Source of the DNA: Hyphomicrobiaceae bacterium
Lineage (GTDB): Bacteria; Pseudomonadota; Alphaproteobacteria; Rhizobiales; Hyphomicrobiaceae
NCBI GenBank assembly: GCA_025359185.1
Contig: JANYHF010000061.1
Coordinates: 1-52,149, forward strand
DNA length: 52,149 bases
Direction: 5' to 3'
Under the pieces are notes generated by a model. The model saw nothing but the letters and a program-made list of their open reading frames with translations, did not search any database and had not been told where the DNA came from. This document shows positions 17,140 to 25,609 of this stretch, one piece after another (the first letter of the stretch is position 1; the number at the start of each line of letters is the position of its first letter). The translations under genes and the position numbers were made by a program.

Positions 17140-19092
17140 TTACGGTTGAACATCGACGGTTTTGCGTTCGTTGGCGCCGAGTGTGACACGGGCGCTGGCA
17201 TCGTGTCCGGCCCGGATGGCATGGATCTCATAATCGCCAGGGGCCAGCGCAATCAGCGGTGCCGGGCTAACGGTCGACCACAGTACCGGACCCTCCGGCG
17301 TCCGGATTTCCCAGAACACATCAATCGCATTGGTGTCGTCGCCAGCAAATCGCAGGTCCATCAGGGCGGCCTTCTGCGGCAGATCGACCCGCGTGTCGGT
17401 TCCCGGCCGGATCGACGCTTCCAGGGTGGTGGACACATTCACCAGACCCACGCGGCCCGTCACCCGGTAGCGTCCGGTTTCCAGTTCGAGAGACGGGTTC
17501 TTCTGGCTGCTGCGCGCTACCACGCCTTGCGGTGCTCCTGCCGTATCCAATCGTTCAACGGTGTAACTGATCAGGTCCTCGGGCAGCGTGTCCGGGTTGG
17601 CGAGGCCGAGCGTTGCCAGCCGCAGCCGGCCTGTTGCCATCGGCAGCGCCAGCCGCGTCGTCTCGCCGGCCTTGACGACCGCATCGACGCGCACCTGCGC
17701 AGCGCCTTGCCGGGCCAGCACATGATACGCGCCCGCCGCCAGATCAAAACTCGGGCTGGCCATCGCCGACCGGGCGACATCGCGCTGGCCAAGCGGCTGA
17801 TCGGGATCATCTTCGCTGATGAAGTAGGTGGTGTTGACTGCTCCAGGCCCAGAAGCAGGCAACGGGGCATCGATTTGCAGCACGCCCGTCGCCATGGCGA
17901 AATCGGCCACCGCATCCTTGCCCGCCGCCAGCGACACCGTGCGCTCGACCCGCAGGCTGCCGCGCTCGCCGACGATCCGGTACTGTCCTGCGGGTAGCAA
18001 CAGCGGTAGCGGCAGGCCCCGCAGCAGCGTCACCGTCTCTGCCGGCGTTCCCGCAGCGTCACTGACCCTGGACACCGTATAGGAAATGTCGTCGAGTTTG
18101 TCCTCGGGCTTGTTGGCGCTCGCGGTCAGCCTGAGATTGCCAGCGTTGAGGATCACGGCGAGATCGGTGCTGGCATCGGCTTTGATTTCGGCACTCTGAT
18201 GCAGGCGCACGAGCCCAGCTGACGCCTCAACATCGTAGACGCCCGGCGGTAGATCGGCGACGGCCGTGGGCGATTGCGCTTCGAACACGACTGGCCCCGG
18301 CTGGCCACCCTCCTGCGCCTTGCGCACGCTCCAGGCCACTGCCTGCGTCCAGGCCGGTCCACCATCGGCCAACTGAGCCGACAGGTGCAGGCCCGAGCTT
18401 TGCGCGCTGGCGGGCAGCTTGCCCGGCACGAGCGCGGGCAGTGGCGGTGCTGTCAGACCCGCGAAAGCTTCGCGCAGGGCCGCTTCCATATCGTCCATCG
18501 AGGTCGCGAGCACCATGCGGCCGTGCCCCGCCGAGGCAATACAACTCAATTGCTTGCTGTCCACCTCGGTGATGCCGATGCCCAGCACATCAATGGAGAG
18601 TTGCGGATTGGCGGCCACCAAGTCTGCTGCCATTGCGCAAGGGTCCTGCTGGCAGCTATCGGCCGCCCCCGCCATCAGCAGGATTTTGCCCCCTCCGCCT
18701 GGCGTGGACCCAAATGCCGACGCCGCCACCTTCAAGGCCTCTGACACCGGCGACGCGCCTTTCGGGCGGACACTGAAGGCGGTGCGCAGAAACCGGCCGG
18801 GATCGAACGGTTCAGGCTGGCGCAGCAGTTCCACATCATCGCAGGCGGCACGGCGGCGGTGCCCGTAGGCCACCAGCCCGATCTCGGCCTCCGTCAGCGG
18901 CTGCGCCATCACCGACTGCATGTTTTTGCGTAGGAGGTAGTATTTCTTGAAGCCATCGATGGGCAGCAGCATCGAGGCCGAGCTGTCCAGTACCACGACG
19001 GCGCGGCGGACCGGCTCTGTTTCAGCCATCGTGGCCGTACCCGTGAGGCACAGCGCGGCAAACGCCAGGAGAAGGGCACGGAATGTGGACAT
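17140..19092 (-). CDS. Secreted VWA-domain protein with five C-terminal beta-type repeats
   Basis: A 650-residue protein with a signal peptide (cleavage near TATMAETE) and a VWA domain with an intact MIDAS loop (VVLDSSASM) and ILLMAGAADSCQQDPC. Five repeats of roughly 75-95 residues follow. Each has a [YW]xV strand, a LxxGxYxV turn and a VxAG strand, for example LPPGVYDVEASAG, LPAGQYRIVGERG, LAAGAYHVLARQG and LETGRYRVTGRVG. It is probably periplasmic and may bind a ligand through the metal site. ATG 19092 gives the signal peptide; the open frame extends upstream to 19209. The downstream gene is a shorter, degenerate paralogue. Confidence 0.78.
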   Translation of the reverse strand: MSTFRALLLAFAALCLTGTATMAETEPVRRAVVVLDSSASMLLPIDGFKKYYLLRKNMQSVMAQPLTEAEIGLVAYGHRRRAACDDVELLRQPEPFDPGRFLRTAFSVRPKGASPVSEALKVAASAFGSTPGGGGKILLMAGAADSCQQDPCAMAADLVAANPQLSIDVLGIGITEVDSKQLSCIASAGHGRMVLATSMDDMEAALREAFAGLTAPPLPALVPGKLPASAQSSGLHLSAQLADGGPAWTQAVAWSVRKAQEGGQPGPVVFEAQSPTAVADLPPGVYDVEASAGLVRLHQSAEIKADASTDLAVILNAGNLRLTASANKPEDKLDDISYTVSRVSDAAGTPAETVTLLRGLPLPLLLPAGQYRIVGERGSLRVERTVSLAAGKDAVADFAMATGVLQIDAPLPASGPGAVNTTYFISEDDPDQPLGQRDVARSAMASPSFDLAAGAYHVLARQGAAQVRVDAVVKAGETTRLALPMATGRLRLATLGLANPDTLPEDLISYTVERLDTAGAPQGVVARSSQKNPSLELETGRYRVTGRVGLVNVSTTLEASIRPGTDTRVDLPQKAALMDLRFAGDDTNAIDVFWEIRTPEGPVLWSTVSPAPLIALAPGDYEIHAIRAGHDASARVTLGANERKTVDVQP

Positions 19093-19249
19093 GGCACGAG
19101 TGTATAGCGCGGACGCTTGCCCTGGCGAACAGCTTTTCGATTCGATCCAGCCCGTTGCGAACACCCAAAAACGCCAATGGCGAAGCCGTTCTTTGTGCGG
19201 CTTCGCCATCGCGCTCAGGCCCCTCGTCCCTCGAGGTTCTTAAATTCGT

Positions 19250-20758
19250 TCAATTGCTGCTGGCGGTGCGCACCAGATGGCTGGATTTTGCCTCGCCCGA
19301 GGCGGCGTCCGCAAATAGGTCTTTACCCAGGTCGCCGCCGCCAAACTCGTCCGACCAGATCATCTCGGCCACTTGCAGGCTGGGGCGGAACTGCATCCCC
19401 ATGCCGTCATCATTGCCAATCGAATCATGTGCCGCCGTGATGTTCGGGCGCGACAGTTTGGAGAGGATCGGATTGTCGATGCTCGGCGTCGCGTCGATCA
19501 GCCCGCCCAGCGGGAATGGCCGGTAGCTGAGTTCACTGCCGTGGTCCTCGTCATAGCCGGGTGCCGACGCCCAGCCGGCTTGGTTGAGGAATGCACCATT
19601 CGTGGCCACCTGCGGCGCGGGCGGCTCGATGGTTTCCATTGCGTCCTTGGCGGCCACGGTGGCGTCAATCGAAAGTGCGCGCGCGGGCTTGGTGGCGATG
19701 GGCCGCTGAGCTTCCACGGGCTTGGGTAGTGAGAAGTCCACGAGGCTGGCCAGTTGCACGCCAGCGACCACAGGCTTGGGAATGCGCACGACGAGCTTGG
19801 CCTTGGCAGGCGGCGGCGCGACTGTCAGCGCTGGGCCATCGAGCGGCGGCGCATCGCCCGCGTTGCCAGACGCATTGGCCATCGCCAGCGTCACCCGCTT
19901 GGCCGCAACCGTCTTCACGGCGACCTGCTCCACCGGCGCGGGAACGGCGGCATCCACCAAACCCTCATCAGTTTGATCATCCGCCGTCGCCATTTGCGCG
20001 CCTGCCGGAACCATCTGCGGCTCCAGACTCGCCACCATCGTATGGTCCTTGGGCTCGGCGCGGAACTGATGGAACGCCGCAATCGCCTCGGCCATCTGCG
20101 TGAAGTGCGAGCGCGCATAGCTCACATCGGCGACGCTGATCGGCCGCCCGTCCTGCGGCGTATATTTCGAGTGTCCCTTGGGAAACAGCAGCGCCAGCTC
20201 GGCGCGCGGCATCCGCGGCCACATCCGCACGCTACCGGTATCGATGTGCACGAACGGCACGCCGGAGGTGGGGTAATAGCCGACGCCGCCAAGCTCACGC
20301 ACGAGGCCGGCATAGCGCAGTTTCTGAACCGGCACGTCCGGGAACGCGACATCCATCGCCTTGCCCTGGATATGCTGGCTGAATTTCGCCTGGCCGCCGC
20401 CTGCGTGCCGCAGCGCCTCGTTGGTCTTGGGAGAGCGATAGCCCGACACGAAATGGATGGGCTGCTTCGACCCCAGCTCCTCATGGATTTCCCACACGAT
20501 ATCAATCGTATGCGGGTCCATCTTCGTCGCCTCGTTGCGGCGCCAGTCGCGCATGAACCAGTTCAGCTTGTCGAGCGCCTCGGGGATGTACTGGCCATCC
20601 TTCTTGTAGACGATCGAGATCGTCTCATTGTTGTGGATGTTGAACATATCGATGCGCCGCTCGGTAGTGTAATCGGCGCGCAGAAATGTGGCGCCAGCGA
20701 GCGATGTCACAATAAGGGCGGACGCCGCCAAGGCGGCACTGCGCGCATATCTGAACAA
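19250..20758 (-). CDS. DUF882/YcbK-like M15 peptidase with long C-terminal tail
   Basis: A 502-residue exported protein. After a signal-anchor-like N-terminus (AALAASALIVTSLAGATF), residues 35-200 form a DUF882 domain with the zinc motif FSQHIQGKAMDVAF (SxHxxGxAxD) and VPFVHIDTG. Such domains resemble peptidoglycan D,D-/L,D-carboxypeptidases of the M15 class. The C-terminal 280 residues are Pro/Ala-rich and unlike the catalytic part. The start codon is TTG (20758), supported by GGGGAG eight bases upstream on the minus strand. Cell-wall processing in the periplasm is the likely role. Confidence 0.8.
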   Translation of the reverse strand: MFRYARSAALAASALIVTSLAGATFLRADYTTERRIDMFNIHNNETISIVYKKDGQYIPEALDKLNWFMRDWRRNEATKMDPHTIDIVWEIHEELGSKQPIHFVSGYRSPKTNEALRHAGGGQAKFSQHIQGKAMDVAFPDVPVQKLRYAGLVRELGGVGYYPTSGVPFVHIDTGSVRMWPRMPRAELALLFPKGHSKYTPQDGRPISVADVSYARSHFTQMAEAIAAFHQFRAEPKDHTMVASLEPQMVPAGAQMATADDQTDEGLVDAAVPAPVEQVAVKTVAAKRVTLAMANASGNAGDAPPLDGPALTVAPPPAKAKLVVRIPKPVVAGVQLASLVDFSLPKPVEAQRPIATKPARALSIDATVAAKDAMETIEPPAPQVATNGAFLNQAGWASAPGYDEDHGSELSYRPFPLGGLIDATPSIDNPILSKLSRPNITAAHDSIGNDDGMGMQFRPSLQVAEMIWSDEFGGGDLGKDLFADAASGEAKSSHLVRTASSN

Positions 20759-21229
20759 AGGCGTTGCTCCCCGTCCTCGAAACTACCGCGAACCGCTCTC
20801 ACGGTTCTCGTCTTTCGGGTGCCGGCCACTCCCAACTCGAAGCCGGTCCCTGGCCCGGGACCTGCTCACACACACTCGTGAGCATCCCGGGTATTCGTTA
20901 AGTTTCAGTAACGTTGACAAATGCGAAACAAGCGGGGCAGACCTGCGGCGATTTTGCGGCAGGGGTGTGGAATCGTTGATAAGGCTGTCACCGCGCCGGC
21001 GGCGGGAAATGTAGCGTTATCAATGGATTGAGTGGAGGAGGCGGTGTGGGCCGGAGGGAAGGATGAAGGGGCTATGTCGGCCGTCTCGAAGGATGCGAGG
21101 TGGAGTGGGACTCTGCGGGACGGCAAGGTCAGACAACCAGTGGCTCCTAAGGGCGTCTTTGCCGTTGGTTGTCGTGGATCCCGGCCATCGCCGGGATGAC
21201 GAAGGAGAGCGGGATGACGAAAGGGCCTG
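20759..21229. other. Intergenic region with hairpin and repeat, no gene seen
   Basis: This 470-bp leader lies upstream of the DUF882 gene. An imperfect hairpin at 20854-20891 pairs CCCGGG with CCCGGG and TGCTCAC with GTGAGCA. Near 21172-21215 there is a GATCCCGG-CCATCG-CCGGGATGACG palindrome followed by a second partial copy (GCGGGATGACGA). The open frames across it have no family-like features. Promoters for the DUF882 gene presumably lie here, but I cannot place one with confidence. Confidence 0.5.
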
Positions 21230-23125
21230 CTAAAACCCCGCCCCCTCCAGCACCTCACTCGCGGCCATCCACTCCGCTTCGGCCTCCTCCAGCTTTTTCC
21301 CCAGTTGGCCCCGTTCGCGCGACAGGATACTCGCCTGCACCGGGTCGCGCGTGTACAGCCCTGGATCACCGAGTTTGCGGTCGTACAGGGCCAATTCCGC
21401 CGTCAGCTCGGCCATGCGCTTTTCCGCCGCGACCACCTTCTTCTTCAGCGGCTGCAAGTTCACGCGCTTGCCGGCACCCTCGCGGCGCGCTTCCACCCGC
21501 CCGGCGCTGCTCTCGCCGACGTCCGTACCCGCCTTACCGCGTCCCTTCTTCCGGCCTTCCTTCCCGGCCAGGCACTCCTTGCGGTAGGTGTCCAGATCGC
21601 CGTCGTAGGTACTCACCGTCCCCCCGCGCACCAGCCACAGACGGTCCGCCGTCGCCTCGATCAGATGGCGGTCATGGCTGATCAATATGACGCAGCCCTC
21701 GTAATCGTTGATCGCCATGACCAGCGCCTGGCGGCTGTCGACGTCGAGATGGTTTGTGGGCTCGTCCAGGATCAGCAGATGCGGCTTGTGAAAGGTCGCC
21801 AGTGCGAACAGCAACCGCGCCTTTTCACCACCCGAAAGTTTCTCCGCCACCGTGTCGGCCTTGTCCGCCCCAAAGCCGATCACGCCAAGCCGCGCACGCC
21901 GCTGCGCTTCCGTGCCGTCGGGCATCAGGTCGCGGATATGATCATAGGGCGTCATGCCGGTGGGCAGGTCCTCCATCTGATGCTGCGCGAAAAAGCCAAC
22001 CACGATCTTGTCCGACGCGATCCGCCGGCCGCTCAACGGCGGCAGCCGCCCCGCGATCAGTTTGGCAAATGTCGATTTGCCGTTGCCGTTCTCGCCCAGC
22101 AGGCCGATGCGATCGTCGTTATCGATCCGCAATGTCAGTCCACGCAGGATCGGTTTCCCCTCCTCATACCCCGCATTCACCTCATCGAGCCGGATCATCG
22201 GATTGCCAACGCCTTTCGTAGGCGTCGGGAAATCGAACGGACGCACCTGATCATCGACGATCTCGGCAATCGGCTGCATCTTCTCCAGCGCCTTCAGGCG
22301 AGACTGCGCCTGCTTGGCCTTGCTGGCCTTGTAGCGGAAGCGGTCGACAAACGCCTGCATGTGTTTTCGTTGTTCGTCCTGCTTGCCGCGCAGTTTCAAT
22401 TGCAGCCGTTGCTGCTCGCGCCGCGTCTCCTCGAACACATCATAACCGCCCGTATAAAGAGTGATTTTTCCACGTTCCAGATGCAGAATTTGATCCACCG
22501 CGCGGTTCAAAAGATCGCGGTCATGCGAAATCATCAGTACCGTATGCGGATAGGTTTTCAGATGCGCTTCCAGCCACAGCGTGCCTTCAAGGTCGAGATA
22601 GTTGGTGGGCTCGTCGAGCAGCAGCACATCGGGCTCGAGGAACAGCATCGCGCCAAGCGCCACCCGCATCCGCCAGCCGCCGGAATAGGACGCGCACGAG
22701 CGTTGTTGCGCCTCATCATCGAAGCCCAACCCCGCCAAAATGGTCGCGGCCCGCGCCGGGGCCGTATGCGCGGAAATGTCAGCCAGCCGCGTGTGGATGT
22801 CGCCGATGCGGTGCGGGTCGGTAGCCGTTTCCGCCTCGTCCAGCAGCGCCGCCCGCTCCTTGTGCTGAGCAAGCGTCCAGTCGATGAGCGTTTCCGGTCC
22901 CCCCGGCGCCTCCTGCGCAACCATGCCGATGCGCGCGTTCTTGGGCATCGACGCACCGCCGGACTCCGATTGGAGTTCGCCAACCAGCAGCCTCAGCAGC
23001 GTGGTTTTGCCCGCGCCATTGCGGCCGACCAGGCCCACCTTGTGGCCCTCGGGAATGGCGGCAGTGGCCCGATCGAGGATGAGTTTACCCTCGATGCGGT
23101 AGGTGAGATCATTGATATGGAGCAT
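21230..23125 (-). CDS. ABC-F family ATPase (Uup/YheS-like)
   Basis: A 631-residue protein with two ABC ATPase domains and no membrane segments. Domain 1 has Walker A GRNGAGKTT and signature YSGGWRMR; domain 2 has GENGNGKST and LSGGEKAR, each with LLDEPTN or LILDEPTNHLD. An arm/linker separates them, and a basic, coiled C-terminus follows (LKKKVVAAEKRMAELTAELA). ABC-F proteins act on ribosomes, in translation factor or antibiotic protection roles. ATG 23125 (MLHINDLTYR) is the true start; the frame open to 23728 is antisense-frame shadow of msrB. Confidence 0.92.
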   Translation of the reverse strand: MLHINDLTYRIEGKLILDRATAAIPEGHKVGLVGRNGAGKTTLLRLLVGELQSESGGASMPKNARIGMVAQEAPGGPETLIDWTLAQHKERAALLDEAETATDPHRIGDIHTRLADISAHTAPARAATILAGLGFDDEAQQRSCASYSGGWRMRVALGAMLFLEPDVLLLDEPTNYLDLEGTLWLEAHLKTYPHTVLMISHDRDLLNRAVDQILHLERGKITLYTGGYDVFEETRREQQRLQLKLRGKQDEQRKHMQAFVDRFRYKASKAKQAQSRLKALEKMQPIAEIVDDQVRPFDFPTPTKGVGNPMIRLDEVNAGYEEGKPILRGLTLRIDNDDRIGLLGENGNGKSTFAKLIAGRLPPLSGRRIASDKIVVGFFAQHQMEDLPTGMTPYDHIRDLMPDGTEAQRRARLGVIGFGADKADTVAEKLSGGEKARLLFALATFHKPHLLILDEPTNHLDVDSRQALVMAINDYEGCVILISHDRHLIEATADRLWLVRGGTVSTYDGDLDTYRKECLAGKEGRKKGRGKAGTDVGESSAGRVEARREGAGKRVNLQPLKKKVVAAEKRMAELTAELALYDRKLGDPGLYTRDPVQASILSRERGQLGKKLEEAEAEWMAASEVLEGAGF

Positions 23126-23167
23126 GATAGGCGTGGGGATAGCCGAGGCCACGCCCGATGTCACGGG

Positions 23168-23230
23168 TCTGCAAGGTCCCGGATCAGCGCCGCACCATGA
23201 AGGATGCTGCGGGCGCATCCGGGAGGACGG
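23168..23230 (+). repeat. Family A interspersed repeat, copy 4
   Basis: It contains GGTCCCGGATC, CACCATGAAGGATGCTGCGG and GCGCATCCGGGAGGACGG, and lies between the ABC-F and msrB genes. It differs from the other copies at a few positions. Confidence 0.7.
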
Positions 23231-23235
23231 CCAAT

Positions 23236-23649
23236 TTACTCCTTGGCCGCGAACGTCATGGCCACGCCATTCATGCAATAGCGTAGGCCCGTGGGCTTGG
23301 GGCCGTCGGGGAAAACGTGGCCGAGATGGGCATCGCAGTTGGCGCAGCGCACTTCCGTGCGGCTCATGAAGAAGCCGTTGTCCGCGTGCTCGGCGACCGC
23401 GGCAGGCGTGACGGGCTTGGTGTAGCTCGGCCAGCCGGTGCCGCTCTCGAATTTGTCGGCCGACGCGAACAGCGGCACGCCGCAGCAGACGCAGCCAAAG
23501 GTGCCCTCGCGCTTTTCCTTGTTCAGCGGGCTGGTGCCTGCGCGCTCGGTGCCATGTTTGCGCGCGACCTGGTAGGCCTCGGGGGTGAGCATGGCTTTCC
23601 ACTCGGCGTCGGTCTTGACGATGTTGGGGGTGGGGATGGTTTTGGCCAT
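23236..23649 (-). CDS. msrB: Peptide-methionine (R)-S-oxide reductase
   Basis: A 137-residue MsrB that reduces methionine-R-sulfoxide in proteins. Zinc ligands are C53 and C56 (CVCC) and C102 and C105 (CANC). GTGWPS is at residues 70-75 and the catalytic cysteine is C125 in GLRYCMNG. Most family members have RYCxNS, so the Gly after Asn is a mild deviation. ATG 23649 (MAKTIPTPN) starts at the expected place; the open frame continues upstream to 23964 but overlaps the divergent hydrolase gene and is not coding. Confidence 0.92.
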   Translation of the reverse strand: MAKTIPTPNIVKTDAEWKAMLTPEAYQVARKHGTERAGTSPLNKEKREGTFGCVCCGVPLFASADKFESGTGWPSYTKPVTPAAVAEHADNGFFMSRTEVRCANCDAHLGHVFPDGPKPTGLRYCMNGVAMTFAAKE

Positions 23650-23765
23650 GGGGAGGGCTTTCGGGTTGGCTGTTCGGGTAACCTGCAATATCGGATGGCT
23701 GGAGGAATTTTGCGAGGGGCAGCTGCATTCAACCTCTCGCGAGGGTACCGTGAAGTAGTAAATTC

Positions 23766-23830
23766 CGCTGAATGAGCTTAAATCGGCGCGAACCATCACC
23801 GGATGAGCGGGAATGAGCACGCAATGATCA
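23766..23830. repeat. Short degenerate AATGA array in the msrB/hydrolase divergent promoter region
   Basis: Units CGGATGAG (23800), CGGGAATGAGCA (23808) and CGCAATGATCA (23820) follow one another, with a further GCTGAATGAG at about 23767. The same unit type forms a six-unit array at 35095-35160 before lysA. It lies in the intergenic region between the divergent msrB and cysteine hydrolase genes. Confidence 0.5.
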
Positions 23831-23846
23831 CCAAAGAGCTCGAACC

Positions 23847-24470
23847 ATGCCTGGTTTGAACGACATTCGTGGCCTGCGATTTGGTCCCATCGGCAGATGC
23901 GCCACACATATTGTGGTCGACATGCAACGCCTGTTCGCCGAGCCTGGCGAGTGGCAGACCGCAACCTTGCCCGGCATCATTCCGGCCATCGCGCGGATCG
24001 CCGCGCACTGTCCGCAGCGGACACTCTTTTCGCGCTTTCTGACGCCGGAGCGGGCCGAGCTGGCGCGGGGCCAATGGCGGCAGTATTACGGCCGCTGGGG
24101 CTCGGTTACGGGCGAGCGGCTGGCCCCCGGGATGCATGATCTGGTGCCGGAATTGGCGGGTTTTGTGCCACCCGGTGTGCTCATCGACAAGTTCGGACAT
24201 TCCTGCTTCGACGCCCCGGCTATGCTCACGGCGGTCAAAGCCATGCATACAGATTGCCTGATCGTAACGGGTGTCGAAACCGACGTCTGCGTGCTGGCGA
24301 CGGTGCTGGATGCGATCGACCTCGGCCTGCGCGTGATCCTGGTCGAGGACGCCATCACCAGCAGCAGCGAGGCCGGGCATAAGGCGGCGATGGAGGCGAT
24401 CTATCCGCGCTATGATATGCAGATCGAAGTGCTGACAACCGATGCCCTGCTGACGGCCTGGAAGGACTGA
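23847..24470 (+). CDS. Isochorismatase-like cysteine hydrolase
   Basis: A 207-residue protein with the catalytic triad of the isochorismatase/nicotinamidase superfamily: D25 in HIVVDMQ, K115 in [10 protein letters not shown] and C148 in [12 protein letters not shown]. The cis-peptide segment VTGVETDVC is typical. Members hydrolyse amides or vinyl ethers; the substrate is not predictable from these motifs. The ribokinase gene begins eight bases after its stop, so the two are probably one operon and may act on a nucleoside or ribose-containing compound. That link is inference. Confidence 0.85.
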   Translation: MPGLNDIRGLRFGPIGRCATHIVVDMQRLFAEPGEWQTATLPGIIPAIARIAAHCPQRTLFSRFLTPERAELARGQWRQYYGRWGSVTGERLAPGMHDLVPELAGFVPPGVLIDKFGHSCFDAPAMLTAVKAMHTDCLIVTGVETDVCVLATVLDAIDLGLRVILVEDAITSSSEAGHKAAMEAIYPRYDMQIEVLTTDALLTAWKD

Positions 24471-24477
24471 AAAGCCA

Positions 24478-25395
24478 ATGTCTATCGCAGTTTTCGGCAG
24501 TATCAATGTGGACGTGACAGCCTATTCGGAGCGGCTTCCCGCGCCCGGCGAGACCATTCACGGGACAAGCTATGTGCTGGGGCTGGGCGGCAAGGGTGCG
24601 AACCAGGCGGTGGCGGTGGCGCGGCTTGGGGCTGAGCTGGCGTTTGTCGGCCGCATCGGCGTGGATGCGTTCGGCGTGCTGGCGCGGAGCGAATTGGAGC
24701 GGTACGGAGTTTCTACAAGCGCGGTGGCCGAGGATGCGGAGGCGGGCACCGGCATCGCCATCATCGCGGTGGATGCCGCCGCGCAGAACTGCATCACGGT
24801 GATCGCGGGCGCGAATTTTGTGGTGGGCGAGGCGGAAGTGGTGAAACTGGCTGCGATGCCGTCACCGAAAGTCCTGCTCTTGCAACTCGAAGTGCCTACC
24901 GAAGCCAACGTCGCCGCCGCCAAAGTCGCCCGGGCGTGCGGCGCGGTGGTCGTACTGGACCCCGCGCCAGCCCCGAAATCCGGGCTTTCCGATGCGTTAT
25001 TGCGCCATGTCAGCGTCATCACGCCCAACGAGGTGGAGTGTGAGGCACTCACCGGTATCCGCCCCGATAGCGTCGTCGAAGCAGCTCAGGCGGCTACCAT
25101 TTTGCAGAAACAAGGCATCCAGTCGATCATTATAAAGATGGGTGCCAAGGGCGCGTTCTGGCGCAGCCCCGAAGGCGAAGGGCATGTGCCGCGATTTGCT
25201 GTTGCAGCCATCGACACCGTGGCAGCGGGTGACTGCTTCAATGGCGGTTTGGCCTATGCGCTGGCCGAGGGGCGGCCGTTCGGCGAAGCGGTACGGTTCG
25301 CGTCGGCCTGCGGGGCGCTGTCCACCACCAAACGCGGAGCCGCCGCCGCTGCGCCGTTGTTGGCGGAGGTGGAGGAGTTACTGTCCCGAGCGTGA
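24478..25395 (+). CDS. rbsK: Ribokinase (PfkB family)
   Basis: A 305-residue sugar kinase. The N-terminal IAVFGSINVDVTAY and LGGKGANQAVAVARLG form the ribokinase sugar-binding region. The C-terminal DTVAAGDCFNGGLAYAL is the PfkB anion-hole motif, with D252 as catalytic base after the frequent DTTGAGD is relaxed to DTVAAGD. It would phosphorylate ribose at O5 with ATP in the cytoplasm. It starts eight bases after the cysteine hydrolase gene, with which it is likely co-transcribed. Related PfkB kinases with other substrates cannot be excluded. Confidence 0.88.
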   Translation: MSIAVFGSINVDVTAYSERLPAPGETIHGTSYVLGLGGKGANQAVAVARLGAELAFVGRIGVDAFGVLARSELERYGVSTSAVAEDAEAGTGIAIIAVDAAAQNCITVIAGANFVVGEAEVVKLAAMPSPKVLLLQLEVPTEANVAAAKVARACGAVVVLDPAPAPKSGLSDALLRHVSVITPNEVECEALTGIRPDSVVEAAQAATILQKQGIQSIIIKMGAKGAFWRSPEGEGHVPRFAVAAIDTVAAGDCFNGGLAYALAEGRPFGEAVRFASACGALSTTKRGAAAAAPLLAEVEELLSRA

Positions 25396-25402
25396 GGGCA
25401 CC

Positions 25403-25516
25403 GTTGACGGACGGGCGAACGCCGCTCGCCCCTCCATCGCACCGGCCTCCCGTCCCTCTCGGCTCCTTCGCTGCACTCTCGATGTAGGGGCGACGGGCCG
25501 TCGCCCGTCCATCAAC
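25403..25516. repeat. Family F palindromic repeat, copy 1
   Basis: GTTGACGGACGGGCGA (25403-25418) faces TCGCCCGTCCATCAAC (25501-25516), matching at 15 of 16 positions. It includes the 23-bp string at 25487-25509 that recurs exactly at 30594-30616. It sits between rbsK and ugd. Confidence 0.7.
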
Positions 25517-25609
25517 GGCATCCAAACTCGACATTGAATTCATTTCGCAGGACCCCGACTCTCTATAGACCCTATACAAAAACATTCGCCCCAATGGAGC
25601 CCAACTGCC

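Noticed and set aside
19754-20881. 375-codon plus-strand frame across the DUF882 gene
   Set aside because: Antisense shadow, rich in Arg and His, with no family features; the opposite strand encodes a convincing exported protein.
23126-23728. 200-residue N-terminal extension of the ABC-F protein
   Set aside because: It overlaps msrB in another frame of the same strand and reads as His/Arg-rich shadow sequence; the ABC domain starts at the ATG at 23125.
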